64,000 nt of DNA from Palsa-504 sp963808615 (lineage in GTDB: Bacteria > Actinomycetota > Actinomycetes > Streptosporangiales > Streptosporangiaceae): NCBI GenBank assembly GCA_963808615.1, contig CAWEGV010000012.1:1364001-1428000 (forward strand), given 5' to 3'. A program made the position numbers and the translations under genes. The notes beneath the pieces are model-generated. The model searched no databases. It was not told the DNA's origin and worked only from the letters and a program-made list of their open reading frames with translations. Positions 50,797-59,399 of this stretch are shown here, in pieces. The stretch's first letter is position 1; the number at the start of each line of letters is the position of its first letter.

Positions 50797-50894
50797 GCGT
50801 CATTCAGATCTACGTCGTCTTACTCGCCGTAGCCCTGCCCCGGCCGCTCGCACGGGCTCGAGGCCCGTGCTCGCTAGCCGGTTCTGAATGACGC
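50797..50894. mobile_element. MITE-like palindromic element, copy 2
   Basis: A 98-bp element with perfect 12-bp terminal inverted repeats GCGTCATTCAGA/TCTGAATGACGC and an internal perfect palindrome GCACGGGC-TCGAG-GCCCGTGC. It ends exactly at the stop codon of the S9 peptidase and lies upstream of sdhC. Copy 1 is at 49699-49798. A role as terminator for the peptidase gene is possible. Confidence 0.85.
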
Positions 50895-53039
50895 TCACAG
50901 GCCCAGGGCACGACGCAGGAAGTCGAGCTGGAGCAGGAGCAGGTTCTCGGCCACCGTCTCCTGGGCGGCCATGTGGGTGATGCCGGTCAGCGGCAGCACC
51001 GAATGCGGGTACCCGGCGGCGAGCAGCGCGCCGGACAGCCGCAGGGTGTGCGCGACCACCACGTTGTCGTCGGCCAGCCCGTGGATCAGCAGCAAAGGAC
51101 GCGGCGCCCAGGGGTTGCCCCCTGTCGCCGGCGCCTCCGCCATGGACCGTTCCGCCAAAGAAACCAGTGAGGACCGGTCGTAGGAGTCGCCGTCGGAATC
51201 CGGGTGGCCCAGGTAGCGCTCGGTGTAGTGGGTGTCGTACAGGTGCCAGTCGGTGACCGGGGCGCCCGCGACCGCCGCGTGGAACACGTCGGGGCGGCGG
51301 AGCACGGCCAGCGCGGCCAGGTAACCGCCGAACGACCAGCCGCGGATCGCCACCCGGCCGGTGTCCAGGTCACCGAAGCGGTCGGCGGCGGCGTGCAGCG
51401 CGTCGACCTGGTCCTCCAGCGGCGGGCCGGCCAGGTCGCCGGCCACCGCGCGTTCCCATCCCGGCCCGCGGGCCGGGGTGCCGCGGCCGTCCGCGATCAC
51501 CACCGCGAACCCCTGCTCGGCGAACCACTGCGACGTGAGGTATGCGCCGCGGGCCTTGATGACCTGCTGCCCGTGCGGGCCGCCGTAGGGGTCGAGCAGC
51601 ACCGGCAGCGTGCCCTGCCCGGGCTGGTGCCAGGACGGGAACACGACCGCGGTACGGATCTGCCGCGGCCCCGCCCCGAACAGGACCGGCCGGGCAACGG
51701 GCAGGGCGGGGCGCTCGGCCACCGACGCGATGCCCGCGGCCGGGGCTCCGTCGCGGTGCACCAGGACGGTGACGCCGTCGTCGTCCAGCGAGCGGCGCCA
51801 GGTCACCGTGGTCCCGCCTGCGCGAGTTCCCCCTTCGACGCCTCCCTCCTGGCCGACCCGGTGCAGCCCGAGCGGCCCGTAGGTCCACAGGGTGATCTCG
51901 GTCGCCTCGGCGGAGGCCTGGAACAGCACGGTGTCGCCGTCCACGTCCAGCACGCCGCGGACCTGCAGGCCCGGCGGGGTGACCGCCGCGGCCTCCTGAC
52001 CGGGCGCCGCGATGACCAGGCGGCGGGTGTCCTGCTCGTCCCTGGTCCACACGATCTGGCCGCCCGAGGTCCAGGCCGGTACGCCAGGGACGATCTCCAG
52101 CCAGCGCGGGTCGGTGTCCTCGTGCAGCACCCGGGCCTGGCCGCTGCCGGGCTCGAGGGCCAGGATCCGCATCGTCCGCTGGTCCCGGCTCTGCACCACG
52201 ACCAGCGGGTCGTGCCCGGCGGGCCAGCAGGCCGTCACCAGGTACGGGAACAGGGCACCGCCGGTGTCCACCGCCACGCTGGAGCCGTCCAGCCTGACCA
52301 GCAGCAGGGACACGTCCGCGTTGGGGGTGCCGGCCGCGGGATAGGCCACCTCGGCGGGCGGCCGGTCCGGATGCGCGGGGTCGGCGATGTGCCACCGGGC
52401 CACCGGCGTCTCGTCCGCCCGCGCCACCAGCAGGGCCGAGCCGTCGGGCGCCCACCAGTAGCCGCGGTGGCGTCCCATCTCCTCGGCCGCGATGAACTCG
52501 GGCAGCCCAAAGGTCACGCCCGCGGCGCCCTCCGGGTCCGCCAGGGCGCGGTCCTCCTCGTCGCCGGCCAGGCCGGTGACCTGCAGCGCGCCGCCGCAGA
52601 CGTAGGCCAGCCGCCGCCCGGCCGGGTCGGGGCGGGGATCGAGCGCGGGGGTACGCGTGGCCACCGGGCGAGGCGGCCCGCCGCCGGCGGCCAGCGGCGC
52701 GGCGTAGACCCGTCCCGACAGCGCGAAGACCGCCAGCGTAACGGCCTGGTCGGTCGCGTAGGCCACGATGCCGCCCGCCTGCTCCCTGACCCGTTCCCGG
52801 CGGGCCCGTTCCTCCGGCGGCAGGTCCTCCTCGCTGGCGCCGAGCGTCCTGGGCTCGGCGACCAGGCGCTCCTGCCCGCTGCCCACATCCAGCGCCCACA
52901 GGCACGTCACCGGGTCGGCGCCGCCCTGGGTGCGCAGGTAGACGACGGTCTTGCCGTCGGGCGAGACGCGGAATGCGCGCGCCACGCCGAGGGTGAAGTG
53001 CCTGGTCCTTGCGTCCTGCCGCGGAAAGCTCTCGGTCAT
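50895..53039 (-). CDS. S9-family dipeptidyl peptidase (DPP IV type)
   Basis: A 714-residue prolyl-oligopeptidase-family enzyme: N-terminal beta-propeller (about 1-440), then an alpha/beta hydrolase domain with PVLLDPYGGPHGQQVIKARG, nucleophile in RGWSFGGYLAAL, Asp in LIHGLADDNVVVAHT and His in LTGITHMAAQE. PEFIAAEEMGRHRGYWWAPD contains the Glu pair that binds the substrate N-terminus, the mark of DPP IV-type enzymes. No signal peptide, so it is cytoplasmic. Start ATG 53039 is chosen because TAGATT lies 7 nt upstream; a TTG at 53045 is open. Confidence 0.9.
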   Translation of the reverse strand: MTESFPRQDARTRHFTLGVARAFRVSPDGKTVVYLRTQGGADPVTCLWALDVGSGQERLVAEPRTLGASEEDLPPEERARRERVREQAGGIVAYATDQAVTLAVFALSGRVYAAPLAAGGGPPRPVATRTPALDPRPDPAGRRLAYVCGGALQVTGLAGDEEDRALADPEGAAGVTFGLPEFIAAEEMGRHRGYWWAPDGSALLVARADETPVARWHIADPAHPDRPPAEVAYPAAGTPNADVSLLLVRLDGSSVAVDTGGALFPYLVTACWPAGHDPLVVVQSRDQRTMRILALEPGSGQARVLHEDTDPRWLEIVPGVPAWTSGGQIVWTRDEQDTRRLVIAAPGQEAAAVTPPGLQVRGVLDVDGDTVLFQASAEATEITLWTYGPLGLHRVGQEGGVEGGTRAGGTTVTWRRSLDDDGVTVLVHRDGAPAAGIASVAERPALPVARPVLFGAGPRQIRTAVVFPSWHQPGQGTLPVLLDPYGGPHGQQVIKARGAYLTSQWFAEQGFAVVIADGRGTPARGPGWERAVAGDLAGPPLEDQVDALHAAADRFGDLDTGRVAIRGWSFGGYLAALAVLRRPDVFHAAVAGAPVTDWHLYDTHYTERYLGHPDSDGDSYDRSSLVSLAERSMAEAPATGGNPWAPRPLLLIHGLADDNVVVAHTLRLSGALLAAGYPHSVLPLTGITHMAAQETVAENLLLLQLDFLRRALGL

Positions 53040-53046
53040 GTCCAAG

Positions 53047-53052
53047 AATCTA
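53047..53052 (-). promoter_or_regulatory. -10 box of the leaderless S9 peptidase promoter
   Basis: TAGATT on the minus strand, 7 nt before the ATG at 53039. It lies back to back with the mshB promoter; both promoters fit within the 56-bp divergent gap. Confidence 0.5.
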
Positions 53053-53082
53053 GCCAGCCCCGGTCCCGTCCCGGCGCGCGGA

Positions 53083-53088
53083 TAAGCT
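53083..53088 (+). promoter_or_regulatory. -10 box of the leaderless mshB promoter
   Basis: TAAGCT followed by 7 nt and the ATG at 53096. No ribosome binding site is present. Confidence 0.5.
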
Positions 53089-53095
53089 CGCTGGC

Positions 53096-53917
53096 ATGAG
53101 TTCGGCTGACGGCGCCCGCGGCGCCGCGGGCCCTGGGGACGCCAGGCGGCTGCTGCTGGTGCACGCGCACCCGGACGACGAGTCGATCTACACCGGCGCC
53201 ACCATGGCCAGGTACGCCGCGGAAGGCGCGCGGGTCACGCTGGTCACCTGCACGCTCGGCGAGCTCGGGGAGGTCATCCCGCCGTCGCTGGCCCGCCTGG
53301 CGGCCGAGAAAGAAGACCGGCTGGGGGAGTACCGCATCGGCGAGCTGGCCGCGGCCTGCGCCGCGCTCGGCGTGACCGACCACAGGTTTCTCGGCGGCCC
53401 CGGCCGGTGGCGTGACTCGGGCATGATGGGCACCGAGGACAACGATGATCCGCGCTGCTTCTGGCGGGCCGACCTGGACCAGGCGGCCGGTGCCCTGCTC
53501 GAGGTCATCAGCGAGGTACGGCCGCAGGTGCTGGTGACCTACGACGCCAACGGGGCCTACGGGCATCCCGATCATATCCAGGCCCACCGGGTCGCCTGGC
53601 GCGCCTTCGAGCTGGCCGCCGAGACGGCCGGCCCGCACACGCCCGCCAAGTTCTACGCCTCGGCCGCACCGGACGCCGGCCAGATCAGCACCGAGGTCGA
53701 CGGGGAAGCCTGGTTCAGCCAGAAGCTGGCCGCCATGCGCGCGCACGCGACGCAGATCACCGTGGATGCCCCCCCGTTCTTCGCCCTGTCCGACGGGGTG
53801 CGGCGGCGTGCGTCCGGCACCGAGTACTACACCCTGCTGGCCGGCCCGCGCGGTCCGGGCGCTCGCGAGACGGACCTGTTCGCCGCCTCCGGACCGCCAA
53901 GTAGCCTGCTGCTATGA
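53096..53917 (+). CDS. mshB: N-acetyl-1-D-myo-inositol-2-amino-2-deoxy-alpha-D-glucopyranoside deacetylase
   Basis: A 273-residue LmbE-type zinc deacetylase, step two of mycothiol synthesis. The metal site AHPDDES lies at residues 24-30 (His25, Asp28), and the third ligand is in GAYGHPDHIQAHRVA. LGGPGRWRDSGMMGTEDN, which shapes the sugar pocket, matches MshB rather than the amidase Mca. Mycothiol is the low-molecular-weight thiol of actinobacteria, so this gene supports the taxonomic call. Followed by a DUF6113 gene with an ATGA overlap, the usual neighbour. Confidence 0.93.
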   Translation: MSSADGARGAAGPGDARRLLLVHAHPDDESIYTGATMARYAAEGARVTLVTCTLGELGEVIPPSLARLAAEKEDRLGEYRIGELAAACAALGVTDHRFLGGPGRWRDSGMMGTEDNDDPRCFWRADLDQAAGALLEVISEVRPQVLVTYDANGAYGHPDHIQAHRVAWRAFELAAETAGPHTPAKFYASAAPDAGQISTEVDGEAWFSQKLAAMRAHATQITVDAPPFFALSDGVRRRASGTEYYTLLAGPRGPGARETDLFAASGPPSSLLL

Positions 53918-54321
53918 ACGTCACGGCCGGCGGGAAGGGCACCGGGACGCTGTTCAACGTGGCCGTGTACGGCATGCTGTTCGTCCTGGGCGCGGTGCTG
54001 GGGGTGATCGGCAGTTTCCAGTACAGCTGGACGGCCGGATCAGTGCCCGTGGCCGCCCTGGCCTGGTGCGCCGTACTGCTGGCCACGTGCCTGCTGGGAG
54101 CGTGGGCCATGCGCTCGGTCAGCGGCGCGCTCGCGCCCGCGGCCGGCTGGATCCTCGCGGCGTTCCTGATGTCCATGCCGGTCTCCAACGGCAGCGTGAT
54201 CATCACCAACACCGCCGCGGGCAGGTGGTATCTGTACGGCGGCACGGTGACGGCGGTGGCCGGGGCGCTCCTGGCGTTCGTCGTCATGGTCCGCGGCCAG
54301 GGCAGGACGCGGGCCCGGTGA
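53914..54321 (+). CDS. DUF6113-type membrane protein
   Basis: A 135-residue protein with four helices (VAVYGMLFVLGAVLGVIGSF, VAALAWCAVLLATCLLGAWA, LAPAAGWILAAFLMSMPV, YGGTVTAVAGALLAFVVMV). Size, topology and its ATGA coupling to mshB match the DUF6113 family, of unknown function. The conserved-looking loop SNGSVIITNTAAGRWYLYGG sits between helices three and four. Its stop overlaps the next start (GTGA). Confidence 0.75.
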   Translation: MNVTAGGKGTGTLFNVAVYGMLFVLGAVLGVIGSFQYSWTAGSVPVAALAWCAVLLATCLLGAWAMRSVSGALAPAAGWILAAFLMSMPVSNGSVIITNTAAGRWYLYGGTVTAVAGALLAFVVMVRGQGRTRAR

Positions 54322-54845
54322 CAGACGTCGACCAGGCCGCCTTCCGGCGGGCCGCGGGCCAGTTCGCCAGCGGCATCGTGGTGGTGACCACCGCCACCGG
54401 CCATGCCATGACCGTCAGCGCGTTCGCGTCGGTCTCGCTGGACCCGCCGCTGGTGCTGTTCTGCGCGGAGAAGGTCGCCCGGTTCCACGACGCGGTCCTG
54501 GAGGCGGGGTCGTGGGCGGTGTCCGTCCTGGCCGAGGACGACGAGAAGACCGCGCGCTGGCTGGCCACCCGGGGGCGCCCGCTGGACGGGCAGCTGGATG
54601 GCCTGGCCCATCACCCGGGCCCGGCCACCGGAGCACCGGTGCTCGACGGCGCGCTGGCCGTCCTGGAGTGCCAGACCGAGGCCGTCCACGACGGCGGCGA
54701 CCACAGCATCGTCGTGGGCCGGGTCATCGCCGTGGCCGGACCCCGCGATCCGGCGGACCGGACCGGTCCGCAGAACACGCCCGCGCCCGGCCCGCTGGTG
54801 CATTACTCGGGCGGCTACCGCCGCCTCGGCGGCCCCCCAGCCTAG
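54318..54845 (+). CDS. Flavin reductase-like domain protein
   Basis: A 175-residue flavin reductase/FMN-binding protein: FRRAAGQFASGIVVVTTATG, AMTVSAFASVSLDPPLVLFC, GSWAVSVLAEDDEKTARWLA and SIVVGRVIAVAG. Such proteins supply reduced flavin to two-component monooxygenases or work as stand-alone oxidoreductases. GTG start overlaps the DUF6113 stop. The final CTAG is shared with the stop of an aminotransferase remnant on the other strand. Confidence 0.85.
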   Translation: MTDVDQAAFRRAAGQFASGIVVVTTATGHAMTVSAFASVSLDPPLVLFCAEKVARFHDAVLEAGSWAVSVLAEDDEKTARWLATRGRPLDGQLDGLAHHPGPATGAPVLDGALAVLECQTEAVHDGGDHSIVVGRVIAVAGPRDPADRTGPQNTPAPGPLVHYSGGYRRLGGPPA

Positions 54846-54919
54846 AGCAGGACGTCCTCGATCCGATCCAGCCCCCAGTCCAGGTCGTCCTGACCAATTA
54901 CCAGCGGCGGGCGCAAGCC
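54842..54919 (-). pseudogene. Class III aminotransferase, last 25 codons only
   Basis: The minus strand reads GLRPPLVIGQDDLDWGLDRI then EDVLL and TAG, the typical end of acetylornithine/GABA-type aminotransferases. Upstream of GLRPP the frame breaks at once (stop codons) and the serine integrase region starts. A large part of the gene has been lost, most simply by integration or deletion at this point. Confidence 0.6.
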
Positions 54920-54942
54920 TGATCATGTTCTCATGCGGCAAC

Positions 54943-54958
54943 GTGCTAGGCTTAGCAC
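54943..54958. promoter_or_regulatory. Dyad upstream of the serine integrase
   Basis: GTGCTA-GGCT-TAGCAC, 6-bp arms, just before the integrase ribosome binding site (GGAGG at 54965). Candidate operator or part of an attachment site. Confidence 0.4.
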
Positions 54959-54976
54959 ATTAATGGAGGTCCCGAC

Positions 54977-56455
54977 GTGGGAGGTTACCCGCTCATGCGC
55001 CTGGTGCTCGCGGCCCGGCTGTCGCAGCTCGTACGCGGCAGCGAAACCGGAATCGATACCCAGGACGAAGATGCCCGAGACTGGGCGCTCCGTACCGGAC
55101 ATACTATCGTGGCTGTCGCTGCCGACGACATATCCGGCACCGTGTCGCCATTCAAGCGCAAGGGTCTCGGCCCCTGGCTAACCGATCCAAACAGGCTGGC
55201 CATGTATGACGGCATCCTCATTACCAAGATCGACCGCCTCACCCGTGAACGAGATTGGGGTATCCGGCAGTGGGCTGAGGAAAACGGCAAGAAGATCCTG
55301 TGCGTCTCGCCCGAACTGGAATGGCCACCCCCGCCAGGGGACACGACGACCGCTCTGCAATGGGACCTGCTTGTTAACATCGCGGCTAGCGAATGGACTA
55401 ATACTAGCCAGCGCTACAAGCGGATGCTTAAGGCCAAGCGCGATCAAGGCTACTTTACGGGAAAGCGGCCGTACGGCTACCGGATCATCAAGGTAGACGG
55501 AGGTAAGGCGCTAGAGCCAGATCCCGTTACCGCCCCGATCGTGCGAGGCATGTTTAAGCGTTACCTCGAAGGTCGGTCATTGCGGCAAATCGCAGACTGG
55601 CTTACCTCAAGCGCGATACCGCTACCGCAAGAGGGGGGCAGGACTAGGCCCGATCTCAGGTGGTCCGCACAGACCGTGAGAAACATACTCAGCAATCCCG
55701 CCAGCGCAGGCCGGATACAAGCCAATGGCGTTACGGTGCACCGCGCTCCCGAGCCGCTAGTGAAAATGGATAACTTCCTGAAGGTTCAGGAGATAATGGC
55801 CGCAAGAGCGCATCATGGCGCACCGAACGAGACCACCGCACTCCTGACAAGTATCCTGAATTGTCTCAATAATCATCCGATGTACCGGCTTCGTGCCCAT
55901 GCAACCAAGGCCGGCCCCGGCAGGTTCTATTACTACTGCCGCGAATGCCCAAAGGGAAATCGCCCGTTCATCTGGTGCGACGAAATGGACGCGATCGTAA
56001 ATGAAGCCGTCCTAGAGCTTGGGGACGAGCCGCATATCATTACCACGGTGATACCGGGCGACACATACGGCGAGGAAATCAAAGCGATCAAGGAAGAAAT
56101 AAGCAAACTAGACCCGGAGGATGATGAGTTTGACACTCACCTAGCCTCCCGTCGCGCCGAAATCCAGCATCTACGCGCTCTGCCGAGGAAGCCGGCCGAG
56201 ATCACTACGAAACTTGATCGCACGCCAACAGGCGAGATTCGAACGGCAGGCGATGTCTGGAAAGCCCTAGACACGGCAGGCAAGCGCCAATGGTTGCTCG
56301 CGAGGCGCCCGTCTGGCTGGCTAGAAGACCAGTCGGGCGAGATCGGGGCAAAGGTGCAAGTGCTAGGCCCCTGCGATTCCGAGACTGGCGTCTTCCCGGT
56401 AGACATCGATCTAGGCGAATTCACCGAATCGTTTGAAGCGCTACGGAGGCTGTAG
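54977..56455 (+). CDS. Large serine recombinase (phage/ICE-type integrase)
   Basis: A 492-residue serine integrase. Catalytic domain with the nucleophile in LVLAARLSQLV, GILITKIDRLTRERDWGIRQ and the helix E region; recombinase domain with GYFTGKRPYGYRI and LRQIADWLTSSAIPLPQEGG; zinc ribbon CLNNHPMYRLRAH and YYYCRECPKGNRPF with only part of the usual cysteines; C-terminal coiled coil. GTG 54977 has GGAGG 7 nt upstream; ATG 54995 is possible. GC is clearly lower than in neighbours, with codons such as ATA and CTA, a sign of recent transfer. Confidence 0.9.
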   Translation: MGGYPLMRLVLAARLSQLVRGSETGIDTQDEDARDWALRTGHTIVAVAADDISGTVSPFKRKGLGPWLTDPNRLAMYDGILITKIDRLTRERDWGIRQWAEENGKKILCVSPELEWPPPPGDTTTALQWDLLVNIAASEWTNTSQRYKRMLKAKRDQGYFTGKRPYGYRIIKVDGGKALEPDPVTAPIVRGMFKRYLEGRSLRQIADWLTSSAIPLPQEGGRTRPDLRWSAQTVRNILSNPASAGRIQANGVTVHRAPEPLVKMDNFLKVQEIMAARAHHGAPNETTALLTSILNCLNNHPMYRLRAHATKAGPGRFYYYCRECPKGNRPFIWCDEMDAIVNEAVLELGDEPHIITTVIPGDTYGEEIKAIKEEISKLDPEDDEFDTHLASRRAEIQHLRALPRKPAEITTKLDRTPTGEIRTAGDVWKALDTAGKRQWLLARRPSGWLEDQSGEIGAKVQVLGPCDSETGVFPVDIDLGEFTESFEALRRL

Positions 56456-56475
56456 CCGTCCCCAAACGAAGCGAG

Positions 56476-56500
56476 GCCCCCGGACCATAGTCCAGGGGGC
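56476..56500 (+). terminator. Hairpin terminator after the serine integrase
   Basis: GCCCCCGGAC-CATA-GTCCAGGGGGC forms a 25-nt stem-loop 20 bp after the integrase stop, with a single G-A mismatch. Only a weak T-tract follows (TTATC). Confidence 0.7.
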
Positions 56501-56714
56501 TTATCGCGTCTACGGGCATCGTGGCGCTCCAGGGCTACCTACGCCGCAAGCGCCTAAGCGCGGCTACAGGTGTAACACGTGCTGCACGTCCCTACGATCG
56601 CGACACAATGGCTGCCACGGCTGCCCGCGCGTGATGGGCCTACGGATCGGCCAGCGTGGCTCTCAGACGCGCGTTCTAGGGTACCGCGTCCTGGTCCCGG
56701 TCTACACTCTTGCC

Positions 56715-57227
56715 ATGTCCATAGCTCTTGCCGCGCTTGTAATCGCTCTTGCATCGTTGATGTGGCAGGTCATATCAACGATGTACTCTTGGAAATTCAC
56801 CAGACCAGACATAAAGATCACGACTACAACTACGCTATTTCACATTGCGGTCGATGTCAGGAATACGGGTGGATCGCCCATAACCATAACCGACGTAATT
56901 ATTCACTCCCAGTTTAAAGGCTTTGCGACAAAAACCATGATGGAGAGATTTAACGCAGACCGCAATAATCTTCGTTGTACCATACAGGCTTATGATGTTC
57001 ATACGTGGGTGTTCGATAGAACTCTGATATGTAAACAATTGGTAAAGTATAAGAATCTGCGCTCGAACAAGCTCAAGATTGAGGTACAGCTAGCAACTGG
57101 AAAAAGCATGACTAAAGAGATCGCCGCTGAACTCAGGCCAGGAGAAGTTGCGATGATAGCATCCCTGAATAAGCCTGACGGCCCGAAACGTGGGGAAACA
57201 AAAGGTATGTATTCGGAAGTCCTGTGA
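56715..57227 (+). CDS. AT-rich single-pass membrane protein of unknown function
   Basis: A 170-residue protein starting MSIALAALVIALASLMWQVI, one N-terminal helix, then a soluble beta-rich domain (ITTTTTLFHIAVDVRNTGGS, PITITDVIIHSQFKGF, VHTWVFDRTLICKQLVKYKN) with an immunoglobulin-like feel. Its GC content is far below that of the chromosome, and codons such as AAA, ATA and TTT are common, so it was acquired recently, probably with the integrase upstream. ATG 56715 is chosen because it opens directly onto the membrane helix. No family recognised. Confidence 0.7.
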   Translation: MSIALAALVIALASLMWQVISTMYSWKFTRPDIKITTTTTLFHIAVDVRNTGGSPITITDVIIHSQFKGFATKTMMERFNADRNNLRCTIQAYDVHTWVFDRTLICKQLVKYKNLRSNKLKIEVQLATGKSMTKEIAAELRPGEVAMIASLNKPDGPKRGETKGMYSEVL

Positions 57228-57658
57228 GCGCGCATGGCAATAGCCGGCGTGGCCGTTCGCGTGGCCGGCGCCGTGGTGATTGCCGGGGGCCTGGGTTACT
57301 CGACTTTCGCGGTTATGCCGCGAGGCCTTCCCAGGCCAGACGGATGACGTTGATTTCTTCAGGGGTTGGCTGGTCGGGCGAGATGCCCGAAATCTGGGCT
57401 CTTCGAAGTTAGCCGGGAAGCTGTTGCCGGCCGGTTACTTCAAGTAACTGACGGGCGTTGCTGAACGTAAGCTTGTTATTTAAGCCTGCTGTCTGCGGGT
57501 TTTCTCCGGACTCCTCTTGCCTGACTGTTTTGGCTGCGTCGTGGCGGGTGGCCGGGCGCCGGTTCCTTGATCCGGGCGAGCGTCCGGGCCGGGTTTGCCG
57601 GGTTTCGGCGCACTGGCCGGTCAGGGCAGTGCTCTGGGCAGGGCGGGCACGGCTAGGT
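57228..57658. other. 430-bp gap with a decayed gene end
   Basis: On the minus strand 57318-57400 reads LRRAQISGISPDQPTPEEIN then VIRLAWEGLAA and TAA, preceded by a stop. It looks like the end of an old gene of unknown kind. GC returns to chromosomal level here, so the right edge of the acquired integrase segment lies near 57230. Nothing else is supported. Confidence 0.3.
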
Positions 57659-57664
57659 TATGAT
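57659..57664 (+). promoter_or_regulatory. -10 box of the leaderless GntR promoter
   Basis: TATGAT followed by 6 nt and the GTG at 57671. The sequence GTGCCTAGCAC at the start codon is a short dyad and may be the GntR operator. Confidence 0.5.
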
Positions 57665-57670
57665 GCCAAT

Positions 57671-58045
57671 GTGCCTAGCACTAATCCCACCCTGGGAATC
57701 GATCGCTCCAGCCCGGTGCCGCTGCACGAGCAGGTCGCCGCGGCCATCCGCCGGGCGATCGCTGAGGGCGAGGCTCGCCCGGGTGAGCGGCTGCCGCCAG
57801 TCAGGGACCTGGCCGCGGTGCTTGGCGTCAACGCCAACACGGCGTTCCGGGCGCTGCGGACGCTGCGGGAGGAGGGCCTGGTGGAGTTCCGCCGCGGCCG
57901 TGGGGTGTCGGTGACCGGGATCGCGCCGCAGCGCAGCCCGGTGGTGGCCAAGGCCCGTGAGCTGGTGGCTGTGGCGCGCCGGTACGGGTTCCGGCCCGAG
58001 GAGGTGGCGGAGATCATCGAGCAGGTGTCCTGGGAGCTGCCATGA
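57671..58045 (+). CDS. GntR-family regulator, YtrA subfamily
   Basis: A 124-residue short GntR regulator: SSPVPLHEQVAAAIRRAIAE, GERLPPVRDLAAVLGVNANT, AFRALRTLREEGLVEFRRGR and a short helical tail. It lacks a ligand domain, so it is YtrA-like. GTG 57671 is chosen from the -10 box 6 nt upstream and the family start; no ribosome binding site is present. Its stop overlaps the start of the membrane-anchored propeller gene (ATGA), which it probably controls. Unlike the other YtrA-like gene (35634) there is no ABC transporter. Confidence 0.85.
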   Translation: MPSTNPTLGIDRSSPVPLHEQVAAAIRRAIAEGEARPGERLPPVRDLAAVLGVNANTAFRALRTLREEGLVEFRRGRGVSVTGIAPQRSPVVAKARELVAVARRYGFRPEEVAEIIEQVSWELP

Positions 58046-59157
58046 CAGTCGCCCCGCCCGGCTGGCTGGCCGAGCCTGCGGCCGAGCCGGAGGCGCTGAT
58101 CCGGGAGGCGCGGCGCCGCCAGCGCCGCCGCTGGCTGGCGGCCGGGGCGGCCATGGTCATGGTGGCGGCGGGCGCGGGCGCGGTGATGGCGGGTTCCGGC
58201 ACGGGCAGCGGCCAGCGGCCGCCTGGTTCCCATGGGGCACCTGGCCCTCATGCCCTGCCGGAAGCACCCGCTCACGCGGCAACGCTCGTGACGGTGAGCC
58301 AGACGAGCCTGCCGCAAGGCAACTCGCTGAGCCTGGCCGCCGGATACCGGGCGGTCTGGGTGACCGGCGTCGGCGTCACCTACCAGGTCGATGAGGCCAC
58401 CGGCCGGATCGTGCGGACGATTTCCACTCCCGGCACCTTCCCCGACGGGTGCCGCAGCGGCATCGCCGCCGGGGCCGGCGCGGTGTGGGTGACCCATGGC
58501 TGCCGGGGCGTCTACCGGATCGACCCGCGCAGCGGGCGGGTCACCGCCTCCCTGCGGGTCCCCGACGCAGGCGACGCCATCGCGGTCGCCGATGGCCTGG
58601 TGTGGGTGACCAGCTACAACGGCGACCTGCTGCGGATCCAGCCGCGCACCGGCCGGGTCATCGGCAAGCCCATACCAGTGGGCTTCGGGGACTGGACGCT
58701 GGTCCCCGCCGCGGGCGCACTGTGGGTGACCAGCTATGGCGGTGGCGTCCCCGGAGGAGCCGTCAGCCGGGTTGACGTAGTCACCGGAGCGGTGGAGCGG
58801 TTCGGGAACTTCAACGTGGAAGCTGCGGGCGCCGGCTCGCTGTGGACACCCCAGGTGCAGCGGATCGATCCCGCCACCGGCAGCATCATCGCGTCGTTCG
58901 TCCTGCCCGGCGCGGCGCAGGTGGCCTTCTGGCGCGGCTCGGCCTGGGCCCTCACCCTGCAGCGGTCACTCGCTGTTCTCCGCATCGACTCCGCGACCAA
59001 CCAGGTCACCGGCACGCCAGTGCCGGTCGGCAAGCCCCTGCCCGCCGCATGGAACACCGAGCCCACGGCGATCGCGGCGGGGCCAACCGGGCTATGGGTC
59101 CTCGATTTCTCCCGGAACCTGCTGTACCACCTGGCGACGGGACCGGCCAGGCCATGA
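58042..59157 (+). CDS. Membrane-anchored beta-propeller protein
   Basis: A 371-residue protein with a basic cytoplasmic start (REARRRQRRRW), one membrane helix (LAAGAAMVMVAAGAGAVMAG), a Pro/Gly linker and an extracellular propeller built from repeats of AGAGAVWVTHGCRGVYRIDP type; VWVT or LWVT recurs at least five times, each followed by a TGRV or TGAV turn. Similar repeats occur in YncE and virginiamycin B lyase-like proteins, but no catalytic residues can be claimed. Coupled to the GntR gene upstream. Confidence 0.75.
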   Translation: MTVAPPGWLAEPAAEPEALIREARRRQRRRWLAAGAAMVMVAAGAGAVMAGSGTGSGQRPPGSHGAPGPHALPEAPAHAATLVTVSQTSLPQGNSLSLAAGYRAVWVTGVGVTYQVDEATGRIVRTISTPGTFPDGCRSGIAAGAGAVWVTHGCRGVYRIDPRSGRVTASLRVPDAGDAIAVADGLVWVTSYNGDLLRIQPRTGRVIGKPIPVGFGDWTLVPAAGALWVTSYGGGVPGGAVSRVDVVTGAVERFGNFNVEAAGAGSLWTPQVQRIDPATGSIIASFVLPGAAQVAFWRGSAWALTLQRSLAVLRIDSATNQVTGTPVPVGKPLPAAWNTEPTAIAAGPTGLWVLDFSRNLLYHLATGPARP

Positions 59158-59399
59158 CCGCGAACAGCCCGGCAGACCTCCTGACGACAGCGGCGCAGCC
59201 AGGCGCGCTCTGGCGGCTGACCCCATATCACTCGGGGACCCCCGGTCACAGAAGACCATCATCGGCCCTCCAGCACAGCCCGGGACAGTACAACCGCGCC
59301 AGCCAGCCTTAACCAGAGTTGTTAAGCAGGCTCGAACAGAGAGAAGTTTCTGCCGGTTTGCGCGGGTTGCGAGTTACGGGCGTGTCGCGGTGATCAAGG

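Noticed and set aside
54943..57681. GTGCTAGGC shared by the dyad at 54943 and the GntR start region near 57670 as attL/attR
   Set aside because: The second copy is in inverted orientation, whereas integrase attachment sites flanking an element should be direct repeats. More likely chance or a shared operator type.
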